In this document: positions 43,638 through 52,768 of the stretch, one piece after another
Numbering within the stretch: the stretch's first letter is position 1
How the letters are laid out: each line of letters starts with the position of its first letter
Translations under genes and position numbers: made by a program
Assembly: GCA_900472785.1 (NCBI GenBank)
Contig: UCJH01000026.1
Location: 1,459 to 65,458, forward strand
Reading direction: 5' to 3'
DNA from: Hyphomicrobiales bacterium
GTDB lineage: Bacteria > Pseudomonadota > Alphaproteobacteria > Rhizobiales > Rhizobiaceae
Length of the DNA: 64,000 bases
Notes under the pieces: model-generated
The model's input: only the letters and a program-made list of their open reading frames with translations
The model's database searches: none
What the model was told of the DNA's origin: nothing

Positions 43638-45365
43638 TTAGAACAGGCGGAATGTCGTCTTTTCAAGCGGCTTTTCCTTCCGCACGCCCGGATCGTCTGG
43701 TGCATGGCCGAAAAAGGGCTCCGTAATGATGGGCTCCGGCTTCTTTCGCTCGCCGACAGCATCGGTGACGATCATTTCCGGGATTTTTTCCGTCTCGGTG
43801 CCGGTTTCCCGTTTTGATGCCGGCTGCTCCTGCACCTTTGCGACGACGGGCTGCTTGACGACGACAGGTTGCGGCTCCGGGTCCGGTTGTCTGGCGACCT
43901 CGATGACCTGTGCTTTCTCAGGCGCCTCATCGATGATATCTGGCACCCTGGCCGGTGTGACGGAGACCGGTGTAACCGAGACAGGCGTGGCGGAGACGGA
44001 TGTGACGGCAACCGGCGGCAGGGCACGGATGGCGGCATCGATGCTGCTCAGCGTGCCTTCCTCGACCGGACCGGACAACTTGCTGACCGGCGCCTTCCAC
44101 TCGAAGGCGTCAAGCCTGCCGCTGACCGGCGACACCGGCAGCCAGTCCGGCGATGTCACGCCGTCCGCCGTCCAGGCGGCATCCCGTGGGCTCTTCAAGG
44201 CCTGGTTCATCCAGTGACGGATACGGCCGTCATCTCCGGTATCGGCCTCCTCGATATCGGCGAGCAGCAGGAAGACACTTTCGCTCGGAGCAAGTCTTGC
44301 GGCAGCTTCCGCCTTGCTGCGGGCAAGCGGCAGTTCGCGCGCCTCGAGCGCCGCTTCGGCAACGGTCGCCAGCGACACCGCATTGTTCGGCTTCAGCGCT
44401 TCGAGCTTGTTGGCCCGCTTCAGCCGGTCAATTGCGGAATCGCCGTTTCGCGCGCGCACGTAGAGCCGCGCGACTTCGGGATGCGGCTCCTGTTTCCAGA
44501 GCTTTTCGAGGATGGACGCACCCTTGCGCAGATTGTCTTCGCGAAACAGTGCCTTGGCCGCGATCAGCCCCGCCGGCACGAGGCTTTCCGAGAGTTTCAG
44601 CGCGGCGGTCGCGTCGTCGCGCGCGCCTTTCGGGTCGGCTTCCAGCTTGTCGGAGGCGCGGGCCGTCAAAAGCACGGCCTTCTTGCGGTCGGCTTCCTTG
44701 CGATCCAGCACATGTGCTGCGCGGCTCTGGTCGATGAGGCGGATTGCTTCGTCCCACTGGCCGGTCTGGCCGCGATAGTCGAGGGCGGCCAGCGTCGCCC
44801 AGGGCAGGTGCGGCGCCTTGTCGGCGGCGCGCTCGGCATATTGCCGGGCTGCCTCGGTGGCACCGAGCCGCTTGGCTTCGAGATAGAGGCCGCGCAGGCC
44901 GAGCTCGCGGGTTTCCGGATCGTCGGCCATCAGCTCGAATTTCTTGCGGGCGTCGTCATACTTGCCCTCGATCAGAGCGGTCTGTGCCTCGAGCAGGTGG
45001 ATCAACGGCTCCTGGTCGGCGCTCAGCAGCCCCTTCGTCCGGGCCGTCATTTTTCGCGCCAGATTGGCATCGCCGGCGCCTGCGGCGATCAAACCGGTCG
45101 ACAGCGATTGATAGCCGCGGTCGCGCTTGCGGGCGCGGAAGTAACGCGAGATCGAGTGCGGCGAAAGCCAGACAACGCGGACGATCCAGATGGTGATCAG
45201 GACCGCGGCGATCAGCGAGGCGAGCAGCGTTGCCGCCACCATCAGGCTCATCTCGATGCGCTGCCCCTGCCAGATCAGCGACAGTTCGCCCGGACGGTCG
45301 GCAAGCCAGGAGAAGCCGGCACCGAGCGCCAGGATGATGAGGATGAAAAACAGGATACGGATCAT
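43638..45365 (-). CDS. hemY: HemY-type membrane TPR protein
   Basis: 575-residue inner-membrane protein with two N-terminal helices (MIRILFFILIILALGAGFSWL and MVAATLLASLIAAVLITIWIVRVVWL) forming the HemY_N domain, followed by TPR repeats (about 95-400). The tail is rich in Pro/Val with tandem TPVSV units (about 455-475). Proteobacterial HemY is not the protoporphyrinogen oxidase of the same name; its work in haem synthesis is unclear. The ATG at 45365 has AGGAAG before it. It follows mic60 after 11 nt, in the order hemC-hemD-mic60-hemY. Confidence 0.92.
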   Translation of the reverse strand: MIRILFFILIILALGAGFSWLADRPGELSLIWQGQRIEMSLMVAATLLASLIAAVLITIWIVRVVWLSPHSISRYFRARKRDRGYQSLSTGLIAAGAGDANLARKMTARTKGLLSADQEPLIHLLEAQTALIEGKYDDARKKFELMADDPETRELGLRGLYLEAKRLGATEAARQYAERAADKAPHLPWATLAALDYRGQTGQWDEAIRLIDQSRAAHVLDRKEADRKKAVLLTARASDKLEADPKGARDDATAALKLSESLVPAGLIAAKALFREDNLRKGASILEKLWKQEPHPEVARLYVRARNGDSAIDRLKRANKLEALKPNNAVSLATVAEAALEARELPLARSKAEAAARLAPSESVFLLLADIEEADTGDDGRIRHWMNQALKSPRDAAWTADGVTSPDWLPVSPVSGRLDAFEWKAPVSKLSGPVEEGTLSSIDAAIRALPPVAVTSVSATPVSVTPVSVTPARVPDIIDEAPEKAQVIEVARQPDPEPQPVVVKQPVVAKVQEQPASKRETGTETEKIPEMIVTDAVGERKKPEPIITEPFFGHAPDDPGVRKEKPLEKTTFRLF

Positions 45366-45376
45366 CAAATTCTTCC

Positions 45377-46618
45377 TCAGCCCTGATTGGTCATGGCGCC
45401 GGCGACGGCCGCGTCAATCAGTCCCTCGACGCGGATGCGCTGGTCGAGCTTCGTCTTGAAATTCGCACCGGCCGATTTGGCTTCCTCCGGCAGGGCTTCC
45501 CATTCGAGGCTGGCACCCTTGAAATCGCCGTTGGTCAGCTTGTTTTCGATGCGCGCCACGACGGCGGCCGGGCCTTCGCCCTCGACGCTGCCGACCGGGC
45601 GGACCCGGATGGCAGAGGATGCGCTGTCGATCAACCGCGAGACGATGCCCTGGTCAGGATCCTTGTGTTCGGTCGCTTCCAGCATCGCATCGGCGACATC
45701 GGGGAAATCGCGGACCATGTCGGCGCGCGAGACGATCCCGGTCGTGGCGTCGCCTGCAAGACCGGTCACGGCCGGGTCGTTGGCAGTAATGCTTTTCAGC
45801 GCATCGAGTTCGGCAAGGAACGGTCCGCCGCGATCGATCGCCGTCTTCAGTGCGGTCACGGCAACGGCGCGGGCCAGTTGCACATCGCTTGCTGGCGCAT
45901 CGATCTTCTTTTCCGCGGCTTCAAGGCGGGTCGAAAGTTCGGTTTTCGCCGTCGCCGTCGAAGCCTTCGCATCGGCGAGCCCGGATTTCAAGGCAGCCAG
46001 CTCATTGGTCAGAGTATTGATGCTGGCTTCAAGGCCCGACAGGTCGGCGGTCGCGCCGTTTCCGGCCTGCGCCGTGTTCTTTTCGAGCGCGGCAAGGCGC
46101 GTTTCCAGCGGCGCCAGATCGACATTTCCGGAAGCCTGCGGGGCGGCGGCAAGCTGCGCCTTCAGGGCCTCGACATCGGCGGCCAGGCTTTGGCTGACAT
46201 CACCGCCGGAGTTCGGGTTGAGCGAGGGCAGGAGGCCGGCATATTGCAGGCCGCCGGCGGCCAGAAGCGCGATCAGGCCGCCGAGAATACCGGCAGCCAG
46301 CGCGCCGGCGCTCGACGGCGGCTTCGCGTAGTCTGCGCTAGTCCGCACCGGTTCCTCGACGTGGGCCGGTTCTTCCGCAAAGGCCGCGGAGGCAGATTCA
46401 GCCCTTGCATCGCTATCCCGTTCGTAGAGATCGTCTGCGGGCGCGGCCTGCGGCGCATCTTCCGATGTCTCCGCCGAAGCGATAACCGGTTCTTCCTTTG
46501 GCGATTCGTGGACGGTGTCGTTCTCGGCCGCGCCCAGCGCCGGGCTGTTGGCTTCCAGATCGATCGTCAGTGGCTCCTGCTCGGGTTTCGAACGGCGCGG
46601 CGGGGTTTCCGGTACCAT
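45377..46618 (-). CDS. Alphaproteobacterial Mic60 (mitofilin) homologue
   Basis: 413-residue inner-membrane protein: an acidic Pro/Ala-rich cytoplasmic N-terminus (1-100), one membrane helix (AGALAAGILGGLIALLAAGGLQYAGLL), a coiled-coil region in the periplasm (about 130-250; LEALKAQLAAAP, LETRLAALEKNT, LSTRLEAAEKKI) and a C-terminal mitofilin-like helical domain. Mic60 forms cristae junctions in mitochondria, and alphaproteobacterial homologues that bend membranes are known beside hemY, which agrees with this neighbourhood. Sequence identity to mitochondrial Mic60 is low outside the C-terminal domain. The 112 nt between hemD and this gene may hold a promoter. Confidence 0.85.
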   Translation of the reverse strand: MVPETPPRRSKPEQEPLTIDLEANSPALGAAENDTVHESPKEEPVIASAETSEDAPQAAPADDLYERDSDARAESASAAFAEEPAHVEEPVRTSADYAKPPSSAGALAAGILGGLIALLAAGGLQYAGLLPSLNPNSGGDVSQSLAADVEALKAQLAAAPQASGNVDLAPLETRLAALEKNTAQAGNGATADLSGLEASINTLTNELAALKSGLADAKASTATAKTELSTRLEAAEKKIDAPASDVQLARAVAVTALKTAIDRGGPFLAELDALKSITANDPAVTGLAGDATTGIVSRADMVRDFPDVADAMLEATEHKDPDQGIVSRLIDSASSAIRVRPVGSVEGEGPAAVVARIENKLTNGDFKGASLEWEALPEEAKSAGANFKTKLDQRIRVEGLIDAAVAGAMTNQG

Positions 46619-46730
46619 GAGTATCTCTTCCCGTTGAATTGCATCGCATAAATTTGAACTACAGTCATAAACCTAGACACGCAGGCCGGTTAGGGAAAGC
46701 CCCTTGGCGGCGATTTGGCGCAAAACCTTT

Positions 46731-47435
46731 TTAGAGAAGCCTTAACAGGCTGTCTTCGTCCGGCGTTGCCGCGACCGCGACATTCGATATCGTGTCCGGC
46801 AGGATGCCGGCAATCGCTCGGCTGAGGCAGAGATAGCGAAGGCCGGTCATGGCACTTGCCGAAGGCAGACCGAGGAATCGCTGCGCCGTTTCGCCGGAAT
46901 ACAAAAGCACGACATCCGGCGGCGTCTCGGCCAGAACCGACTGCAGCCGCTGCTCGGTGCCGTCCACAGGCACCATCCGGTAGCATTCCACCACTCGGAA
47001 ATCGATGGCCTCGCGACGGAGACCGGCCTCGAAGTCGGGCGAGCGCGGCATGCCGGCCAGATACAGAAGCCTGTGGTTTGCATCTCCGGCCATCGTTTTG
47101 GCGATCCGCTTTGCAAGGCCGTCACCGGTGCCCGGACCGGTGACGATGGTTCGGAAACCCAGCGCGCGGGCGGCATTTTCAGTTGCTGTCCCCACGCAGA
47201 AAACCGGGATATCGAGATGGGCGCCAAGGCTCTCCGCTATCGAAGCCAGCGTTCGCACGGCCTCGGCGCTGGTCAGCGCCAGTGCACTATACGGTTCCAG
47301 AAGGGCCGCGCGTGCGGCTTCGGGATCGGCAATGCCCTGCATCAGGGAAATAACAAGCGGCTCATGCCCCATCGCCCGCAGCCGCTCCGCCGTGCGGGCG
47401 GCGGCCGGTTGCGGGCGGGTGACGAGGATGCGCAT
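46731..47435 (-). CDS. hemD: Uroporphyrinogen-III synthase
   Basis: Cyclises hydroxymethylbilane with ring D inversion to uroporphyrinogen III. The 234-residue product has the two-domain HemD fold with the usual weak conservation: MRILVTRPQPAAARTAERLRAMGHEPLVISLM at the N-terminus, LALTSAEAVRTL, CVGTATENAARALGF and in the second half DVVLLYSGETAQRFL. It starts 3 nt after the hemC stop, so HemC can hand its unstable product to HemD. Confidence 0.93.
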   Translation of the reverse strand: MRILVTRPQPAAARTAERLRAMGHEPLVISLMQGIADPEAARAALLEPYSALALTSAEAVRTLASIAESLGAHLDIPVFCVGTATENAARALGFRTIVTGPGTGDGLAKRIAKTMAGDANHRLLYLAGMPRSPDFEAGLRREAIDFRVVECYRMVPVDGTEQRLQSVLAETPPDVVLLYSGETAQRFLGLPSASAMTGLRYLCLSRAIAGILPDTISNVAVAATPDEDSLLRLL

Positions 47436-47438
47436 GGA

Positions 47439-48368
47439 TCAGGTCCAGCTCGAAAAGAAGTCCGGCCCGGCGATGATGCGGATATCCTCGCCGGCCTTGG
47501 TGCCGATCTCCGCCGCATCGGCTGCCTTGCCCTCGGCCGATATCCGGTAATGCATGGTGCCGTCCGGCGTCAAAACCATGCCCGAGAAACGCAGCGCATC
47601 ACCGTCCGAGACGGCGTAACCGGCAATCGGCGTCCGGCAGGAGCCGTCGAGCGCGGCAAGAAAGGCGCGCTCGCAGGTGACGGTTTCGTGGGTGCGGGCA
47701 TCGTTGATCGCTTCGAGAAGCCGATTGATGCGATCGTCACCGATACGGCTTTCGATGCAGATCGCGCCCTGCGCCGGCGCCGGCGGAAATGCGTCCGGAT
47801 CCATGATCTCGGTTGGCACCGTCTCCTTGCCGAGACGCTTCAATCCGGCAAAGGCAAGCAGCGTCGCATCGACCTGGCCCTCGGCCAGCTTGCGCAGGCG
47901 GGTATCGACGAGGCCGCGATAGGTGATCACCTCGATATCCGGGCGCAACCGCCGGATCAGCGCCTGCCGGCGCAACGAGGACGAGCCGACCACGGCGCCT
48001 TTCGGCAGGTCGAGGAGTTTTTGCGCGGTCCGGCCGATGAAGGCGTCGCGGATGTCTTCACGCGGAAGATAAGCGGACAGGAACAGCCCGTTCGGCAGTT
48101 TCGTCGGCATGTCCTTGGAGGAATGGACGGCGAAATCCAGCCCTTCCGAGATGAGCAGGTCTTCCAGTTCCTGCGTGAACAGGCCCTTGCCGCCGATCTC
48201 CGACAGCGAACGGTCGGTGATCCGGTCGCCCATGGTCGAAAGCACGACGATCTCGAACATCTCCGGCGGCAGGCCGTGCGCGGCCACCAGCCGGTCGCGG
48301 GTCTCATACGCCTGTGCGAGTGCCAGCGGGCTGCCGCGCGTGCCGATCCGGAAAGGTTTTGTTTGCAT
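47439..48368 (-). CDS. hemC: Hydroxymethylbilane synthase
   Basis: Joins four porphobilinogens on a dipyrromethane cofactor. The 309-residue product has [65 protein letters not shown] and the cofactor-bearing Cys in [13 protein letters not shown]. Length is normal. It is the first gene of the haem cluster and is divergent from tsaD, with 77 nt between the start codons. Confidence 0.96.
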   Translation of the reverse strand: MQTKPFRIGTRGSPLALAQAYETRDRLVAAHGLPPEMFEIVVLSTMGDRITDRSLSEIGGKGLFTQELEDLLISEGLDFAVHSSKDMPTKLPNGLFLSAYLPREDIRDAFIGRTAQKLLDLPKGAVVGSSSLRRQALIRRLRPDIEVITYRGLVDTRLRKLAEGQVDATLLAFAGLKRLGKETVPTEIMDPDAFPPAPAQGAICIESRIGDDRINRLLEAINDARTHETVTCERAFLAALDGSCRTPIAGYAVSDGDALRFSGMVLTPDGTMHYRISAEGKAADAAEIGTKAGEDIRIIAGPDFFSSWT

Positions 48369-48445
48369 CCATGGCGATCCGTTGTTACCGGGTTCCGTGT
48401 AAACGCCTTTCCCGGCGACCGCAATCTTTAGAGTGAACGGCCCCT

Positions 48446-49543
48446 ATGTCCTCGCCCCTGCGCATCCTCGGCATCGAAACAAGCTGCGACGAAACCGCCG
48501 CTTCCGTCGTCGAGCGCGCTGCGGATGGCTGTGGGCGAATCTTGGGCGATGTAGTGCTGAGCCAGATGGAGGAGCACAGCGCCTATGGCGGCGTCGTGCC
48601 GGAGATCGCGGCGCGCGCCCATGTCGATGCGCTCGACACGCTGGTCGAGGAGGCGCTGCTGCGGGCCGGCGTCACCTTGCAGGACATAGACGCCATCGCC
48701 GCGACGAGCGGACCCGGCCTGATCGGCGGCCTGCTGGTCGGCCTGATGACCGGCAAGGCGATTGCGCGGGCTTCCGGCAAGCCGCTCTATGCGGTCAATC
48801 ATCTCGAGGGCCACGCGCTGACGGCGCGGCTGACGGACAATCTGGCCTTTCCCTATCTCATGCTGCTCGTTTCCGGCGGGCACACGCAGCTGGTCCTGAT
48901 CAAGGGCATCGGCGACTACGAGCGCTGGGGCACGACGATCGACGACGCGCTGGGCGAGGCCTTCGACAAGACGGCGAAACTGCTGGGTCTGCCCTATCCG
49001 GGTGGTCCGGCCGTCGAGCGAGCCGCAAGAACCGGCAATCCCGACCGTTTCATCTTTCCCCGCCCGCTGGTCGGTGAAGCGCGGCTTGATTTTTCCTTCT
49101 CCGGCCTGAAGACGGCGGTGCGACAGGCGGCGCAATCGATCGAACCGGTCACCGAACAGGATATTTCCGATATCTGCGCCTCCTTCCAGAAGGCGATTTC
49201 GCGGACACTGAAGGATCGCATCGGCCGCGGCCTTGCGCGCTTCAAGGCGGAATTCGGCGGGCAGGCGGCGGAGCCGGTGCTTGTCGTGGCCGGCGGGGTC
49301 GCCGCCAACCAGGTGCTGCGGTCGACTTTGCAGGATCTGTGCGATGCCTCCGGCTTCCGCTTTCTGGCGCCGCCGCTCGACCTGTGCACGGACAATGCCG
49401 CGATGATCGCCTGGGCCGGTGCCGAGCGCATGGCGGCCGGCCTGCCGGCTGACGGGCTGGAGGTCGCGCCACGATCGCGCTGGCCGCTGGATGCCGATGC
49501 GCAGGCCCTGATCGGATCGGGAAAACGCGGAGCCAAATCATGA
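48446..49543 (+). CDS. tsaD: tRNA N6-threonylcarbamoyladenosine transferase TsaD
   Basis: Transfers threonylcarbamoyl to A37 of ANN-decoding tRNAs with TsaB and TsaE. The 365-residue product has the ASKHA-fold signature [16 protein letters not shown], metal-binding [11 protein letters not shown] (His-x3-His), [13 protein letters not shown], and the late nucleotide block [13 protein letters not shown] with [15 protein letters not shown]. The stop overlaps the gpsA ATG as ATGA, so the two are coupled. Confidence 0.97.
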   Translation: MSSPLRILGIETSCDETAASVVERAADGCGRILGDVVLSQMEEHSAYGGVVPEIAARAHVDALDTLVEEALLRAGVTLQDIDAIAATSGPGLIGGLLVGLMTGKAIARASGKPLYAVNHLEGHALTARLTDNLAFPYLMLLVSGGHTQLVLIKGIGDYERWGTTIDDALGEAFDKTAKLLGLPYPGGPAVERAARTGNPDRFIFPRPLVGEARLDFSFSGLKTAVRQAAQSIEPVTEQDISDICASFQKAISRTLKDRIGRGLARFKAEFGGQAAEPVLVVAGGVAANQVLRSTLQDLCDASGFRFLAPPLDLCTDNAAMIAWAGAERMAAGLPADGLEVAPRSRWPLDADAQALIGSGKRGAKS

Positions 49544-50541
49544 CCGAGATTCCACCGGCCAATGCGCAAAAGATCGTCGTGGTCGGTTCCGGTGCTTTTG
49601 GCACGGCGCTGGCTGCGGTTGCGGCCGCCAATGGCAACCCCAATGTGGTTCTCCTGGCGCGGCGCGAAAGCGTCGTCGAGGCATTTTCCGAAACCGGCCG
49701 CAACGACGACGCGCTGCCGGGCATCGAATTGCCGCAGACGCTGTCGATGACGGTCGATCCGGCCGTGCTTTCCGGCGCGGGCATCGTGCTTTTCGCCATG
49801 CCGTCTCAGGCCCAGCAGGAGGCGGCACGTTCGCTCTCCGCCTTCATCGACAGCGATGCGGACGTCGTCACCTGCGCCAAGGGCATGGAGCGCGCCAGCG
49901 GACGGATGCTGACCGACGTGCTGGAAGCCGAACTGCATCCGCAGCATATCGGTGTCCTCTCAGGTCCGGGCTTTGCAGCCGATATCGCCAGGGGCCTGCC
50001 GACGGCAATGGTTGTCGCGGCGTCGGATATCGAAAAGGCATCGGCCCTCGCCGAAGTCCTTTCGGGCAAGACCTTCCGCCTCTACCCCTCGGCGGACCGG
50101 ACCGGCGTCCAGCTCGGCGGCGCGCTGAAGAATGTGCTGGCGATCGCCTGTGGCATCGTCGAGGGCGCGGGGCTTGGCGATTCCGCGCGGGCTGCGCTGA
50201 TCTCGCGGGGACTTGCCGAAATGTCGCGCTTCGTCTCCGCCCATGGCGGCGATCCTGACACCGTGCGGGGCTTGTCTGGCCTCGGCGATCTGGTTTTGAC
50301 GGCCACCAGCCATCAGTCGCGCAACCTGCGTTTTGGTATTGCGCTCGGTCAGCGCGGCAGTGCCTCGGGCAAGGCCGAACTGGTCGAAGGCGCTTTTGCC
50401 GCATCGGTGGCCGCGCAGGTGGCGGATGGTCTTGGTGTCGATATGCCGATCACGCAGGCGGTCGCCGCGATCATCGACGGCAAGGTCGACGTGACGACGG
50501 CGCTGGAGCAGTTGATGTCCCGACCGATCACGCAGGAATAG
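49540..50541 (+). CDS. gpsA: Glycerol-3-phosphate dehydrogenase [NAD(P)+]
   Basis: Reduces dihydroxyacetone phosphate to glycerol-3-phosphate for phospholipids. The 333-residue product has the Rossmann motif [59 protein letters not shown] and the catalytic Lys in [19 protein letters not shown] overlap with tsaD; a YciI gene begins 30 nt later with a good ribosome site, and the order tsaD-gpsA-yciI-EVE is shared with other rhizobia. Confidence 0.97.
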   Translation: MTEIPPANAQKIVVVGSGAFGTALAAVAAANGNPNVVLLARRESVVEAFSETGRNDDALPGIELPQTLSMTVDPAVLSGAGIVLFAMPSQAQQEAARSLSAFIDSDADVVTCAKGMERASGRMLTDVLEAELHPQHIGVLSGPGFAADIARGLPTAMVVAASDIEKASALAEVLSGKTFRLYPSADRTGVQLGGALKNVLAIACGIVEGAGLGDSARAALISRGLAEMSRFVSAHGGDPDTVRGLSGLGDLVLTATSHQSRNLRFGIALGQRGSASGKAELVEGAFAASVAAQVADGLGVDMPITQAVAAIIDGKVDVTTALEQLMSRPITQE

Positions 50542-50571
50542 AAGTAGAAGCTTTTCAAACAGGAGACTGCC

Positions 50572-50865
50572 ATGCTTTTTGCCGTTTTGTGCACGGACAA
50601 GCCGAATGCGCTGCAACTGCGTCTGGACACCCGCCCGCCGCATGTCGCCTTCCTCAGCGATCTCAATGCCAACGGCAAGCTGGCCATGGCCGGCCCGTTT
50701 CTGGATGCCGAGGGCAAGCCGAACGGCAGCCTCGTGGTCCTGAAGGCAGACACGATCGAGGATGCGAAGGCGATCGCTGCCGAAGATCCCTACGCCAAGG
50801 CCGGACTTTTCGCCCATGTCGAGATCAAGCCCTGGAACTGGGTCTTCAACAATCCGGAGGCCTGA
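50572..50865 (+). CDS. YciI-family protein
   Basis: 97-residue ferredoxin-like-fold protein (MLFAVLCTDKPNALQLRLDTRPPHVAFL, MAGPFLDAEGKPNGSLVVLKADTIEDAKAIAAEDPYAKAGLF) of the YciI group. Many members have a His-Asp pair thought to give hydrolase activity; the PPHVAFL His is present, and an Asp lies in EDPYAKAGLF. The molecular role is not known. GGAGA precedes its ATG. It lies between gpsA and the EVE gene, 6 nt before the latter. Confidence 0.92.
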   Translation: MLFAVLCTDKPNALQLRLDTRPPHVAFLSDLNANGKLAMAGPFLDAEGKPNGSLVVLKADTIEDAKAIAAEDPYAKAGLFAHVEIKPWNWVFNNPEA

Positions 50866-50871
50866 GACGGC

Positions 50872-51303
50872 ATGGCTTACTGGCTGTACAAATCCGAGCC
50901 CTTCAAATGGTCCTGGGCCATGCAGAAGCAAGCTGGCGACAAGGGCACCGAATGGACCGGCGTGCGCAACTATCTTGCGCGCAACAACATGCGGGCCATG
51001 CAGATCGGTGACAAGGGCTTCTTCTATCACTCGAACGAGGGGCTGGAGATCGTCGGCATCACCGAGGTCTGCGCGCTGTCGCATCCCGATTCGACCGCCG
51101 ATGGCGATGCCCGCTGGGATTGCGTCGATATCCGCGCGGTCTGCGATCTGCCGAAACCGGTTTCGCTGAAGGACATCAAGGCCAATCCGAAATTCGAGAA
51201 GATGGCCCTGGTGACGTCGATGCGCCTTTCGGTGCAGCCGGTCACTGAAGATGAATATCTCGAAATCTGCCGCCTCGGCGGCCTCGACAATCCGCCGCGG
51301 TGA
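50872..51303 (+). CDS. EVE-domain protein
   Basis: 143-residue protein consisting of one EVE domain (PUA-like fold): YWLYKSEPFKWSWAMQ at the start, WTGVRNYLARNNMRAMQIGDKGFFYHSNEG and a VALVTSMRLSVQPV-like closing strand (here MALVTSMRLSVQPV). EVE domains read modified bases: 5-methylcytosine-type DNA modifications or tRNA changes. With no restriction genes here, a housekeeping RNA or DNA role is more likely; that is inference. It overlaps the next gene by 4 nt. Confidence 0.92.
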   Translation: MAYWLYKSEPFKWSWAMQKQAGDKGTEWTGVRNYLARNNMRAMQIGDKGFFYHSNEGLEIVGITEVCALSHPDSTADGDARWDCVDIRAVCDLPKPVSLKDIKANPKFEKMALVTSMRLSVQPVTEDEYLEICRLGGLDNPPR

Positions 51304-51965
51304 TCGCTTTACCCGTGAAAACCGATCCTGAAACCTTCATCCGCGCCAACACGGATATCATAACGCCGCCGCATGTGCCGGAGGTGCGGCTGCATCTGGC
51401 CAGCGAGGCGCATGATCTCTGGCTGAAGACCGAGGATGAGCTGCAGGAAATCGGCCTGCCGCCGCCGTTCTGGGCGTTTGCCTGGGCCGGCGGGCAGGGG
51501 CTTGCCCGGCATGTGCTCGACCATCCGGATCTGATCCGCGGCAAACATGTTCTCGACTTTGCCTCGGGATCGGGTCTGGTGGCGATTGCCGCTATGAAAG
51601 CTGGCGCCGCATCCGTGCTCGCTGCCGATATCGATCCCTGGGCCGAGACGGCCGTGCGGCTCAATGCGGATTTGAATGGTGTCGATGTCCGGTTTTCAGG
51701 CGACGGCCGGATCGGCCTTGACGACGGGGTCGAGGTTCTGCTTGCCGGTGACGTGTTTTACGACAAGGCTTTCGCGGATCGGCTCATCCCCTGGTTCACA
51801 GCCCTGTCAAACCGCGGCGCGGCTGTGATCGTCGGCGATCCCGGCCGGTCCTATTGTCCGAAGGACCGGATGCGCGCGCTGGCGACCTACGAAGTGAAGG
51901 TCACCCGCGCGCTGGAAGACAGCGACGTCAAGAAGACGACGGTCTGGCAATTCAACGGCGAATGA
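51300..51965 (+). CDS. METTL20-like protein lysine methyltransferase
   Basis: 221-residue SAM-dependent methyltransferase. Visible are FIRANTDIITPPHVPEVRLHLA, the conserved FWAFAWAGGQGLARHVLDHP segment, motif I VLDFASGSGLVAIAAMKAGA, DIDPWAETA, and the post-I motif LLAGDVFYDKAFAD (D-x-F-Y). This is the ETFB-lysine methyltransferase (METTL20) family; the Agrobacterium homologue is known to methylate ETF-beta and ribosomal protein L7/L12. The start is a GTG at 51300 overlapping the EVE stop codon. Its last 14 nt overlap the end of the convergent His/Arg-rich gene. Confidence 0.85.
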   Translation: MIALPVKTDPETFIRANTDIITPPHVPEVRLHLASEAHDLWLKTEDELQEIGLPPPFWAFAWAGGQGLARHVLDHPDLIRGKHVLDFASGSGLVAIAAMKAGAASVLAADIDPWAETAVRLNADLNGVDVRFSGDGRIGLDDGVEVLLAGDVFYDKAFADRLIPWFTALSNRGAAVIVGDPGRSYCPKDRMRALATYEVKVTRALEDSDVKKTTVWQFNGE

Positions 51966-52464
51966 CGCAGACGCCGGCTTCGAAGGAACAGGACCGGTTT
52001 GCCCGGGACGGATTGACATTTATGATCTTGCCCCGTCGGCGATGATCGTCTCGGCCGATATCGTTGTCATAGACACCATAGCCATAGCCTTCGCGGCTGA
52101 AGTAGATTCCGTTGCGGCCATCGCGCCAGGCGGAAATGCCGCCGAAATAGGCGTTGCCCCGGACGTTCGACGGAAAGCCGTCGCGGTGACGGGTGCGGTG
52201 ATGATGCCGGACGACCCGGCGATCGTTGCGCCGGTCATGATGCCGCCAGTCGCGACGTGCATGTCGCCGCTCGAAGCGGTGATGATCGTTGCGATATGCC
52301 CGCGTCATGTAGTTTGGCAAGAGATCGTGATTGCGGGCGTGATGATGGCGCCTGATGTCGCGGCGCCCGCGATCGCCGGCTTCGGCGAATCCGGCAAAGG
52401 AAAACACCAGAAGGCACAGGGCGATCAAGACTTTCGTTGCATGCAGTGGCTGAAATGCGCGCAT
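51952..52464 (-). CDS. His/Arg-rich secreted protein
   Basis: 170-residue predicted exported protein: signal peptide (VLIALCLLVFSFAGFAEA, cleavage about residue 29), then a middle (about 30-100) extremely rich in Arg and His with HHH clusters and several RRH/DRR repeats, and a Gly/Tyr-rich segment (GGISAWRDGRNGIYFSREGYGYGVYDND). The end has a Cys pair (SCSFEAGVC) that may form a disulfide. About 14 histidines lie in the mature part, suggesting metal or anion binding. I do not recognise a named family. The coding end overlaps the convergent methyltransferase gene. AAAGGCAG stands before the ATG. Confidence 0.7.
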   Translation of the reverse strand: MRAFQPLHATKVLIALCLLVFSFAGFAEAGDRGRRDIRRHHHARNHDLLPNYMTRAYRNDHHRFERRHARRDWRHHDRRNDRRVVRHHHRTRHRDGFPSNVRGNAYFGGISAWRDGRNGIYFSREGYGYGVYDNDIGRDDHRRRGKIINVNPSRANRSCSFEAGVCVIRR

Positions 52465-52768
52465 GAGAGGCTGCCTTTCGGATGACGCTTAACAAATCCT
52501 TAACGGCAATTTGGAGCAGGAGTGGGCAAAAGTCACGGAATTTGCTGATTTTTCAGGCGTTATCGTTAATGCCCGGCCTTACCGCGAAGCGGGATCGCGC
52601 AACGGTTTCGTCTAATCGATTAAATTGATTTTGCAGTGCAAACACACTTGTCGTTAAGCATTATGGTGATTAAACGTCGCAATGACTGAATTGTGCACAA
52701 TCGGGTGCAAAACCGGATAAAATGAGTCCAGTTTTTGGGCAATCTACCGGTTGTTCCGTGGGGTTCCG
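52465..52768. promoter_or_regulatory. sdh control region with two palindromes
   Basis: This 304-nt gap holds no gene but must carry the sdhCDAB promoter and that of the divergent His/Arg-rich gene. Two perfect palindromes stand out: TTTGCA-G-TGCAAA at 52630-52642 and TTGTGCACAA at 52691-52700. A possible -10 box TAAAAT lies at 52718-52723, downstream of the second. Both palindromes are of the size of LacI- or Crp-type operators; the binding proteins are unknown. Confidence 0.5.

Noticed and set aside
43938-44010. Short tandem repeats as a possible CRISPR or satellite
   Set aside because: They are degenerate, inside a coding frame, and encode Val/Thr/Pro repeats of HemY.
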